Positions 21,101 through 31,028 of a stretch of 64,000 bases of DNA are shown here, in pieces; positions within the stretch are counted from its first letter, which is position 1, and each line of letters begins with the position of its first letter. Source of the stretch: Psilocybe azurescens. Taxonomy: Eukaryota > Basidiomycota > Agaricomycetes > Agaricales > Agrocybaceae. The notes under the pieces were generated by a model. It was given only the letters and a program-made list of their open reading frames with translations. It did no database searches and had not been told where the DNA came from. Location of the stretch: positions 1 to 64,000 of the forward strand of contig JAJIRX010000311.1 in the NCBI GenBank assembly GCA_023853785.1, in the 5' to 3' direction. The position numbers and the translations under genes were made by a program.

Positions 21101-21892
21101 CCAGAGCAAGTCCAAATTTCTTGAAGAGCTCAAATATGACACCATAAGCTCGTTTATAAGCCTCACAGTTGTCAAGAAGGGACTTTGATTGCACTACAAG
21201 GGTGCCATTGTCGATGTATGAAAGCAGGAAGCACCCATGAGTAAGTGGATCCAGCTCAAACAGCCTCATAATGTGGGTAAGATAGAGAGCAGAGAGGACC
21301 GGAGACAGGGCTCTGCCCTGTCCCACTCTTACATCTGTCTGGCAAAGGTCTGAGATGAAGTCACCCCATGCGTACTGCATGGAGTGACCAACCAGATAAT
21401 GAAAGAAGAATTTAATGACATTGTTGCTAAACCCTAACTTCCAGAGAATGGCCATGAGAACCTCATGGTAGAGTGACAGGAAGAACTGAGTGACATCAAA
21501 GGCAATGACACTAGTCTTGAGTCCCTTGGCCCACCCAGCGCGCACCATGTGCGTCAGGATAAGGCCGGCATCTTCGGTGGATCGTTGACAGATCTCTCCG
21601 ATCTGATTTGGGTGGAAGACATCTGAAGCGACGCCTCAAACTGGATGCGATTGGAAAGCATTTTCTCAATCAATTTACCAATGGTGTTCATGAGCACAAT
21701 GGGCCCCTTTGGAGCAGAGTAGGAGGGCTTGTTCAGTTTCAGGATGATAACAGACATGGACTCCTTGATAATGCTTAGGCCAATGTCCAACCAAAAGGCA
21801 GACATTGGCAAGTGAGAGTAAGATGGTGAAGACATGGGTGGGACCACTCATCAACATCTTGAGGTGAGACCACTTGATGTGGTCTGGCATTC
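21101..21892 (-). pseudogene. LINE reverse transcriptase domain, active site mutated
   Basis: The RT core read leftward contains IKWSHLKMLM, NKPSYSAPKG, VIAFDVTQFF, the box GQGRALSPVLSALY, and the polymerase site as SYIDNGTLVV. The second catalytic Asp of the expected IDD has become Asn, which by RT mechanism would abolish activity. A frameshift near 21560-21700 also breaks the frame. The segment C-terminal to this was separated by the gamma1 insertion. Confidence 0.85.
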
Positions 21893-23706
21893 AGGCTGAC
21901 ACCACCATCCCTGTGTCGGTCAGTGACCTCCTCAGCCAGATCATCCGCAGCTCAACCTTCGTCAACTGCATCCCCAGTCCCTACAGCGAGTGCTCCCGCT
22001 GTTTGAGATACCTATAGTCAAGGCCCGGTCCCTGCTTCACGTGGGGCATGCACTGCCCAACCCAGTTGCTCTGCCACATCTTGGAGGCAGTCATCTCATC
22101 ATCGCACTCCTACGGTTACTGCCAGAGACAACACCGCCCAGCCCTCTGACGCTCTCCCCTTGCTGGCAAGGTCTGAGGACAAAGATATGGAGGACTCCCC
22201 TCATACCTATCACTCAGTTACAGAGATTCCAATGTGGTAGAAGATAGTCAAAGGATTATGGGAGCACTCAGGACGATCGTCGGGTATGTCAACTCTACCC
22301 ACATTGACCTTCATTTGTCTCCCATGGGGCATCCCTGGCTCAAGTGGTGGTTGATTTCACCCATGACGCCTTTAATGGGGACTTGGGCACTACACCCACT
22401 CCTGATAATATCCTCCCAATCTGTGCAGTTGTGGAGATTTTTGCTGCAGAAGATGACACCATTTGAAGGCCTTTGGCCCTTGGTCGCGCTTCTCCAGACC
22501 TCTCTGCATCTCCTCCCCCCCGCTTGGTCTGACCACGGTGGGGCTGGCGATGACGACGACGTCATGACCCCCGGCTGAACCTGTTTGTTCCTCTAGTAGG
22601 AGTGCGCAGGCCAGGCCTCCTATTCGAGCACAGCAGGATAAAGGGAAAGGGTGGGCTGATAAGCCTCCTCCTCCTCCCCTGCTCCTCCTCAACCCTGCCC
22701 TCCAGCCAAGAAACTGGTTGTGCCCAATCAGAGGCCCCCCCAGTGCCTCCCACTTCTTCCCACCCAGTGTGCCCTGCCCGGCGTTCCAATGCTGAGGCTG
22801 CTCGCAAGAAGGTACAAATCCAGCAGCCAGCTACGCCCGGCTGCCCCCCATCCTGTCCCCCTCCCGCGAAGGGTAGGAGGATTCCGGATTATACTGCACA
22901 TGGCCCCTCTAGGCGCCAGTTGCTCATTGACGTGGGAGATCATGTGAAAGATGCTAATCTCACCACCTTGTTCAAGGATTTGTCTTCAGACATCCTACAC
23001 CACCAGGGCCTTTGTGTTAAGGTCCTTGGTGTTGAAATAGCATACAATGGGTACTCACTACCCACCAACAAAGTCCCCAGTGAACGCTGACATGGTGATT
23101 CTCTGTGGTGCAGTCACTGCCCATTTCAAGACCCACTACAAATTCACGCCGTGGGTCAGCATGCCCATGTCCAAATTGTTTCTACAAATTGTCGATATCC
23201 CTCGGTTCCAAGGTACTCAATATGACCTGGACCACCTCACAGAACAGGAAGAGGTTGCTTCGGCACTCAAAGCCTCTCCCATTTGGACTTCATTGCACAT
23301 TCTATGCGGGGACCCCCACGTAGTTTGCACTTCCAAGGCAAGCACTACTGCCACTGCTTTCTTTGACATCTGGGACACTGCATCCAGTGCCTGCGCTTGC
23401 CAGCTCGTCGACAAACAGTTCATGTTCAGGGGTCACCCCCTCTGGATATGTTCTAGTTTGAAGAGCTCTGGCATCCCCCTCTGCACTCGGTGTTGGAAGT
23501 GGGGTCATCCCGTTGGCCGCTGTCATGTGGTTGCTGCCAAATGCCCGCATTGCTCTGGTCCTCACAAGCTGGAGGAGCATTGTGCCGTTGCAGGCTGCTG
23601 CAAAGGCAATCCGAAGCAGACCCCTGCAGGCACCAACGCCTGCTGGGGAACCTTGCCCTCACCTCCCTCACTGCCCAAATTGCTGAAAGAATCACTGTGC
23701 CCATGA
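21893..23706 (+). pseudogene. LINE ORF1 with CCHC zinc knuckles
   Basis: Same protein as at 17506-19437, lacking only the first few codons. The N-terminal Ser/Pro-rich part contains the same TGA (about 22008) and TAG (about 22231) as the inverted copy. The conserved central part follows (KDANLTTLFKDLSSDILH, 22930-23000). The last 200 codons are open from 23047, with HPLWICSSLKS and the cluster LCTRCWKWGHPVGRCH / CPHCSGPHKLEEHC at 23480-23590. Frameshifts lie near 22310 and 23095. The stop at 23706 is just before the deletion point that leads into ORF2. Confidence 0.82.
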
Positions 23707-24535
23707 GCGCACTTGCCAGCATGGGAAACCTGCTCCAGGAGGTCACTATCACAAGGCGCTCAAAACCGTGGTGGAAGAATGAGTGCTCAGTCACGCTTCA
23801 GGCTTACCAAGAGTATGGTCTCCCGGGAGGACTGGAAGCTTTATCGAAAGGCAGTTAAAAATGCCAAACGGGTGTTCTTTGATTCTAGGATCACAGAAAT
23901 ATCTATTACCAACAAGCGCACTTGGGACCTAATGTCTTGGGTCCAACTGTGCAAGTTACCACTGTGCGAGGCTATTCAATATCAAGGGCAGCCTTGTCAC
24001 GCTCTTCCTCAGTTGTGGGATGCACTCCATAACACTTACAACTCGGCGTCGGACTGCGCGTTTGACATCGACATACTTGACTCCATCCCCAACATGTCCA
24101 TTAGGAGATGGGTCCCTTTCTCTGCACTTGAGATGCAGGAGGCTTTGGCCTCTTGCTCCAATGTGTCGGCCCTGGGCCAGACCACATCAAGTGGTCTCAT
24201 CTCATAATGTTGATGCGTGGGCCCACCGACGTTTTCACTGTCTTACTCTCACTCGCGAATGCCTGCCTTTGGATTGGGCATTGGCCTAAGCACATCAAGG
24301 AGTCCATGCCAGTTATCATTCCAACACTGAACAAGCCTTCCTACTCTGCTCCAAAGGCATTCAGGCCCATTGTACTCCTGAATACCGTTGGTAAATTGAT
24401 TGAGAAAATGCCATCCAATCGCATTCAGTTTGACGGCGTCACTTCAGACGTCTTCCACCTAAACCAGATCAGAGGGATCCGTCAACAATTCACTGAGGAT
24501 GCCGGCCTTATCCTGATGCACATGGTGGGCCAAGG

Positions 24536-25764
24536 GAGGTCTTTACACTTCCCCACAGGTACCGATCGGAACCGGTCGGAATCCAACCGGTTCCAACCGA
24601 ATTTTATTTGGCAGTGTCCCTGCCAAATTAGCAGTAAAATGTCCAAATTTTTCCGACCAGATTCCGATTGGATTCTGATTGGAACCACCGGTACCGACCG
24701 GTTCCACTGTTAACAAGTCCGACCAAAATCCGATCGGAATCCAACTGGAATCCGACTGGAATCCAAGTGGAATTCATCAAATTTGAAACCCAATTAGACC
24801 CAATTCGAGTGGAATCTGAGTGGTACCAAGCGGAACTATATTATGTCAGCATACTATTTACAGCTCAGCAAGTAATAACACAAAAAGTATACATAGATCT
24901 CAACAGTTTGTGACAAATTTGGTATTGTTAGAATTGTAAAATTGAGGAGAATATGTTTATGTAATAGTTATATAAAATTAAAAATTTTCTAATAAAGAAA
25001 TACCTATTTTTATATAAATCTGTGCCTATATAATCTAAATGTCTTGAATAAAATTAATATTTATATTCCATTAATTTCTATTATTGTAACACTATTAATA
25101 TATAGCTAACAGAGTGCTATTTTGTTGCAAAAAGTAGTTTACAATATCTATATATATTCAAATTTACAGTATTTTGTATATTGAACATGCTGACATAATA
25201 TTCAGATGATGGTGTAATTACAAGTGCATTGCCCTCGATTTTCTGATCATTTTGATATATAATATGTGGGTATAGCTTCAGAGGAAGTGCCAGAATATAT
25301 TATTGGGTGTTGTAAAGAATGGTATATAATTCATAAAATGTTGAGAATACCCCAAGCAATAATAGTGTAGTTGGTAATGTGTGTATAGAATTAATATATA
25401 TAAAGCTGTTGGTTCAATTCCTGTTGAGTGCATTTTATAATTTCGCATTTATTACAAATATCATGTGACCTGAATGGATTACTTAAGAGCTTATGTAAGA
25501 AATATTATGTAATACTGACTAAGCAGACTATATCATGTGATTTGAATGCATTATTTATAAGCTTATATAAGCAATTATTATGTAATGCTGATTAAGCATT
25601 GTAGTATACACTGATTAAAGTACATTATGAGAAATTCTGACCGGGATTCTGACTGGTTCCGAGTTGGTCCGAGTGGATTCTGATCAGATTCTGACCGGTT
25701 CCAATCAGTTCCAACTGGGTCCAAGTGGTTCCAACCAGTACCCGTGGGGCACTGTAAAGTACTG
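24536..25764 (+). mobile_element. Gamma2, TIR element with tRNA-like module and clear target duplication
   Basis: 1229 bp, from GAGGTCTTTACAC to CTGTAAAGTACTG. It is flanked by a perfect 8-bp duplication GGCCAAGG at 24528-24535 and 25765-25772, in the LINE RT sequence GGGCCAAGGGACTCA. It is the same length as gamma1 and in the opposite orientation. Inverted ends continue as CCCCACAGGTACCG, and about 200 bp at each end is made of GGAACC and GGAATCC words. No coding capacity is seen. This is the best copy for defining family ends. Confidence 0.9.
25356..25431 (+). promoter_or_regulatory. tRNA-like Pol III module in gamma2
   Basis: 76 nt: A box TAGTGTAGTTGG (25363-25374), perfect-spaced B box GGTTCAATTCC (25411-25421), acceptor ends GCAATAA and TGAGTGC pairing at 5 of 7 positions, and TTTT at 25433-25436 as a minimal Pol III terminator. 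The anticodon arm is replaced by AT-rich sequence with no clear anticodon. The 3' end is 333 bp from the TACTTTAC terminus. Confidence 0.65.
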
Positions 25765-28514
25765 GGCCAAGGGACTCAGGACTAGTGTCATTGCCTTTGA
25801 TGTTGCTCAATTCTTCCCATCACTCAACTATGAGGTTCTCATGGCTATTTTCCGGAAGCTAGGGTTTAGTGACAATGTTGTTAAATTCATCTCCCACTAC
25901 TTGGTCGGTCGCTCCACGGTATGCTTGGGGTGAATTCATTTCAGACCTTCGCCAGGCAGATGTAGGAGTGGGACAGGCAGAGCCCTGTCCTCGGTCCTCT
26001 CTGCCCTTTATCTTACCTTCATTATGAGGCTGTTCGAGCTGGATCCACTCACTCATGGGTGCTTCCTGCTCTCATACGTCGATGATGGCACCCTTGTGGT
26101 GCAATCGAAGTCCCTTTTGACAACTGTGAAGCCCTTAAACGGACCTACAGTGTCATATTCAAGCTGTTCAAGAAATTTGGACTCGCTCTGGAGCACGACA
26201 AGTCTGAAGTCTTCCACTTTGACAGGTCGCACTCCAAAGACAATCCCCCTGTCAATCTGGGTTATGCTCCGTATACCGGTGCGACCCTCTCAAACCCAAG
26301 CTGTACTGTTGGTACTTTGGGTTTCTACTTCGATCGCGAAGCTCACTTTTACTGAGCATGTCCGATACTACTCTACCAAGGCTTTATCAACTGTCAAGGC
26401 AATGAAGATGCTTGGTAGTTCTACTCAAGGCATGTGCCCTGTTCAAAAGTGTGTCCTCTATTGCACCTGCGTGCTTCCCATTGTCAAGTATGGCTTTTGT
26501 CTTTGGTACTTTGCAGCTGCTTGCTGCAAAGGTGCCCTTCATCATCTCTCCGTAATGCAGCGGTCCGCTGCATTGTGGATTACCGGTGCATTCCACACGT
26601 CCCTGACTGGTGGAGTGGAGGCCCTTGCAGGCCTCCCCCTCATCAATCTTCTCCTTCATTGTCTATCTGAGCGAGCCAACTATCAGTTTGCCATCCTGAC
26701 CCTGACTCATCCTGTGAGAGCCTTCCTCTCTCACTTCAACAGCGGCACTATCACGCCACACTCTTTCCCTCTCGATTCAGACTATGTCTGAACCGGAGAT
26801 CTTCCACACTAGTGGGACTCTTTTGAGGCCAACACTAATGTTCTTGCTCTGACGGAAACCTTTCTCCCGATGAACCCGCTCTTACAACAGGGAGTCCGAC
26901 TCATGGACCGCTTTGCAGACCAAGTCCACTTCGATGACTGCAAGATTTCCCATGGCAATGCTGACAAGGAATTGAAGCACCGCACCAAACACCTCAATAA
27001 GCTCCGGGACAAGATCTCAGAGAATATTAGGATGTATTATGCAGGGACAGACACGAGTTTGCCCCTCTCAGGACAGTATCAAGCCATTGCGGCCTCCATC
27101 CTGTTCAGCAGCAGAGTCGAAGCGCTGGCGCACTTGGCATGTCGCAGGCAAAGTCACCACACCTGATGCGGAACTCTATGCCATCTGTTGTGCAATCATC
27201 AATGCAACTTCGCGTGACAATTGCACAGACATTTTCATATTCACAGACTCAATGGCTTCTGCCCATCGAGCTGTTGATCCCTCCATCCACTCTGGACAGG
27301 GCCACTCTGTGGCTGTCTGTGAGGTTCTTCAGACTTGGTTCACCCACAAGGATGGCCAGTCAATCACCTTTGTGTACGTCCCCTTGCAATTGCAGTGGGA
27401 CTTGTATTACAAAGCACACAAGTATGCAACCAAACTCAAAGTTGCACTGGGCCCCCACCCAGCCACATCATTTGACAGCCTGCGCATGCAAGCTGCCCTC
27501 TCTCAAGGCGCTTCTTGGAATGTCTTGTTCCAGGACCCTGAATATTGAGGTCGGAATTTCCTCCACCTCAAGACCGTCGACAGGGAGGTCACTCAGCCTG
27601 GGGGCAAAGACAACCCCTGGATGCATTTTGCAAATATGAGCTCTCCACAGCTCTATGCACGCATGTGTAGGTGTATTCTGAATCATGTGCCCATCGGGTC
27701 TTATTATTCCCAGTTTAATCTTAACGATGATCATACATTGTGCCCGTGTGGGTGTCCTTGGGAAACCCGCACACACATTCTAACCTGTAAAAGGACCTAT
27801 CGTCCTCCCAGGGCTTGCGAGCTTAGGCAGCCAACCACATTGTGCTACCTTCACTCATTTTTGGAGATGAACCCGAAAGCATTCGCCTTCTGCTCGACTC
27901 CTCCCGTAGGTGTCAGTTGAGAACTGACATTGGGCATTGTGGGGGAGTCCTCGTTCGGCGGCCTTGATTGGCATGGGCCAATTATCCACCTGGCTCGTGG
28001 TTGTTTGAGAATTCCTGGGGAAGGGCCGTTTTGGTGGGACTTGGCTTGCTACTTGTTTCGGTGTTTGACTCACCTACCCTGCTCCAAACCTAGGCCACAT
28101 TACGAACAGCGTTGAGTATGCAGAAACTAGAGAGAGCTGGTACCACTAGTCTTGGCTGCTGGACTTGGGCGCCCCCCTGCCCTTGTTAGTTATCTCTTGT
28201 TGGTGCTGCATCTGCTTCACCCCAAGCTTCCTAAGGCTAGTGTCACTCCTAGTCTATATCCCACAAGGTTGTTCTTTGTAGATAGATTTTCCTTTCTTAT
28301 TCTGCATCGAGGTTGGCGTTATATCCCCACAGCATCTTCCCTGTTATGTGTTGAGCACAGTCATTTATAGTAGACTTCAGTGTTTCCAACAGACTCTTAG
28401 TAGGTTCGGCAAACAGTTTCTTGGTAGTTACCTGGTCGGGCATTTGTACTTAGCGACTGGACTGCTTTCACGCACCAATATACAAATTGATGATTTTTTT
28501 TAAAAAAAAAAAAA

Positions 28515-29825
28515 GCTATAGCTGCTGCTGAAGACCTAGAACTGCGCTCTGTTGATATCTCAGCTGCTTTCACCAATGGAGACTTAGATGAGTACATCTA
28601 CATGAAGCAGCCTGATGGATTCCATGAGGGCGCTTCAAACAAGGTCTGCAGGCTCCAAAAATCATTGTATGGTTTCAAGCAGTCAGCTCATCAGTGGAAC
28701 ATCAAATTGCATGCTGCACTCACCCAAATGGGATTCAAGTGAGTTGAAGCAGACAAATCTGTCTATGTCTACTCTGATGGCCATGTTTGCATGTTTGTGC
28801 CTATTTACATCGATGATATCACCATTGCTTGCAAGGACGGAGCTGTGATTGATAGAGCAGTCAAGCAGCTAGCTGAACACTTCAAATGCAGAGATCTTGG
28901 TCTGACGCAGTTCCTGCTTGATGTAGGCATCACCAGAGATTGCAAATCATGCACAATTGCTCTACATCAATGCCAGTTCATTCTAGACATTCTAGAACAC
29001 TACAACATGACTGATTGCAGTCCTGTGTTGACTCCTATGGTTCCTGGCATGATTCTCACCAAGGAAATGGGCGCTTCGTCACCACAAGATTTGCAATTCA
29101 TGCAAAATGTTCCTTATCTCAGCTGCATTGGTTCACTTCAATATCTCGCCTCTATGACCCACAGTGACATTGCACATGTTGTTGCCTATCTTGCATGCTT
29201 TAACAGCAATCCTGGTCCAAAACACTGGGCAGCTGTCAAACATCTATTGCGGCATTTGAAGGGTATGCTTGAGCACAAGCTGCACTACTTGAGTGAGCTG
29301 GGTCTAGACATGTTCAGCACCTACTGCGATGCGTCTCATGGCAACTGCAAAGACACCAGACACTCTACAGGTGGTTATGTGATGATTATGGCTAGTGGTG
29401 CGGTTGGCTGGAGCAGCAAACTGTAAGGAATTGTTGTGCTTTCTACCACTGAAGCAGAGTTCATTGCAGCTGTTGAAGCAGGCAAGGAGACCACATGGAT
29501 GCGCAACATTCTGCACAAATTTGGCTACCACATTGATAAGCCTTCCACTCTTCACATTGACAACCAATCTGCGATCAGTGTCTCCAAGAATCCTGAACAC
29601 CATGGACGCATGAAGCACCTGGACCTGCGCTTCTACTGGCTGCGCCATGCTGTAAATGACAAGATGATCAATTCTATGTTTGTTTCAACTGATGAGCAAG
29701 TTGCAGACATTCTTACCAAGGCTCTGCCTGCTGCAAAGGTTGAGTTTTGCTGAGAGGAGATGGGGATTTATGTTTAGAGTATATTTCATTCATTTTATTT
29801 CTGAAACTGTTCAGATCATGGGGGA
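28515..29825 (+). pseudogene. Copia-1 RT and RNase H, 3' half of element
   Basis: Starts inside RT (AAEDLELRSVDISAAFTNGD) right after a LINE A-tail. It carries the YIDD active site (VPIYIDDITIACK, 28799-28837) and RNase H blocks TYCDASHGN, STTEAEFIAAVEAGKE and HIDNQSAIS, ending near 29753. Nonsense changes include TGA at 28741, where the family has CGA, and a TAA at about 29424 (CAA expected). Between 29754 and 29825 lie the 3' UTR and the polypurine tract GATCATGGGGGA just before the LTR. The 5' part of the element is not in the window in this orientation. Confidence 0.88.
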
Positions 29826-30077
29826 TGTTAGAATTGATATTTCAGACTCAGACTGATGGGATCACATGATAGACACCTATGTAGCTGTAGCACACTGCTT
29901 GAACTCCTTAGTTACTCACTTTGGACTTCAGGCAAGTAGATAGCTTAGTTCAGTCTCAATACACTCAGTTACTCACTTTGGACTTCAGGCCCTCATTGCC
30001 ACTCTGTCTGATACAGTGTGACCATGAAACTCGGACGACAGCTGTCTTGCACGTTTTTGAACTTGCCACCTTTAACA
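29826..30077 (+). repeat. Copia-1 3' LTR (LTR1), complete
   Basis: 252 bp with ends TGTTA and TAACA, directly after the polypurine tract. It contains two copies of GTTACTCACTTTGGACTTCAGGC (29911-29933 and 29968-29990). The site TAGTTCAGTC (29947-29956) is the point where LINEs have inserted in two other LTR1 copies. It is followed at once by LINE ORF1 sequence, so the downstream boundary is defined. This is the reference LTR1 for the window. Confidence 0.9.
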
Positions 30078-30403
30078 GGGCGGTGTGTGCCCCACGTGAA
30101 GCAGGGACTGGGCCTTGACTATAGGTATCTCGAATGGTGGGAGCACCCGCTGTTTGAGCTGGGGATGCAGTCAACAAAGGTTGAGCTGCAGATGATCTGG
30201 CTGAGGAGGCAGTTGTCCAAAAGGGGACGGCGGTCTTGTGGGTTGCTGTTTAGGCGGCATAGCTCAGTTGAACCAAGCTAGTACTACTGGTGGTGGTAAT
30301 GCTGGGGGTGGTTACCCAAGTAAAACTTTGTGTAGAATGTTTGCGACAATGAGCAGATATATCTCATGGTGGATACGTGGCAGTACCAGAACAAGAAAAG
30401 ATG
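30078..30403 (-). mobile_element. LINE copy 8: 5' UTR and ORF1 start only
   Basis: Minus-strand 326 bp: 5' UTR (30403-30261) and the first 60 or so codons of ORF1 from ATG at 30260 (MPPKQQPTRPPSP). Here the codon that is TGA in copies 5 and 7 is still CGA (TIRDTYSQG), showing that the stop is a mutation. The outer edge at 30403 matches that at 19580, supporting it as the natural LINE 5' end. The frame runs on into LTR1, so the last residues of any product would be foreign. Confidence 0.82.
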
Positions 30404-30434
30404 TCCAGGTGCTTCATGCATCCATTTTTTTGTC
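30404..30434 (-). other. Copia-1 scrap between two LINEs
   Basis: About 22 bp (TCCAGGTGCTTCATGCATCC) matches Copia-1 RNase H in minus orientation (compare 49755-49780), followed by a short T-run and GTC. It is the only remnant of the target DNA between LINE copies 8 and 9. Confidence 0.6.
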
Positions 30435-31028
30435 TTTTTTTTTTTTTTTTTTTTTTTAAATCATCAATTTGTATACTAGTGCGCGAAAGCAGTCCAGTTG
30501 CTAAGTACAAATGCCCGACCAGGTAACTACTAAGAAACTGTTTGCCAAAACTACTAAGAGTCCGTTGGAAACGCTGAAGCCTACGATAAATGACCATGCT
30601 GAACACAATACGGGGTAGCTATTGTGGGGATATAACGCCAACTTCGATGCAGAGTAGGAAACAAAGAAAAGGACCTAACTACAAAGAACAACCTTGCAGG
30701 ATATAAACTAGGAGTGACCCTAGCCTTAGGAAGCCTGGGGTGAAGCAAATACAGCACCAGCAGGAGATAACTAACAAGGGTGGGGGCACCCAAGTCCAGC
30801 ATCCAAGACTAGTGGTACCAGCTCTCCCTGGTTCCCACATACTCAATGCCATTCATAACGTGGTCCAGGTCCTAGGTGAAGGTAGTGAGTCGAACACCAA
30901 AGCAAGTGGCAAACAAGCCCCGCCAAAATGGCCTACCCCCAGCATAGCCAAACAACCACGAAGCCAAGCAGATGATTGGCATGGGCCAATCAAGACCACC
31001 AAATGGGGACTCTGCCCAACATCAGTTG

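Larger units (their letters stand above)
19581..21892 (-). mobile_element. LINE copy 6, internally deleted, split by gamma1
   Basis: Positions 19581-19818 are the RNase H C-terminal region; at about 19818 it jumps to the RT-distal segment (19819-19870), so roughly a kilobase is deleted. Gamma1 occupies 19871-21100 and RT continues at 21101-21892. At 21892/21893 it meets the next LINE head to head, giving an inverted junction. Confidence 0.82.
23713..27920 (+). pseudogene. LINE ORF2 lacking endonuclease: RT, RNase H, Cys/His tail
   Basis: Joined to ORF1 at TGGGAAACCTGCTCC (about 23732), so the APE domain is absent. RT motifs: IKWSHLIMLMRGPTD, NKPSYSAPKAFRPIVLLN (24153-24526), then after gamma2 VIAFDVAQFFPSL (25785-25825) and an intact active site LSYVDDGTLVVQ (about 26072-26107). 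RNase H follows (YAGTDTS, DAELYAI, FTDSMAS; 27040-27250) and the tail CPCGCPWETRTHILTC (27740-27790). Frameshifts at about 25925, 26130, 26330 and 27160 and the gamma2 insertion make it non-functional. Confidence 0.85.
21893..28514 (+). mobile_element. LINE copy 7, near full length, internally deleted, split by gamma2
   Basis: A plus-strand LINE from within ORF1 (21893) to its A-tail (28502-28514). It has ORF1 (to 23706), then a deletion that removes the whole APE endonuclease and fuses ORF1 to the pre-RT region at about 23715, then RT (interrupted by gamma2 at 24536-25764), RNase H, the Cys/His tail and 3' UTR. The tail abuts Copia-1 RT DNA at 28515. Its CpGs are much depleted compared with copies 1 and 3. 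Confidence 0.87.
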
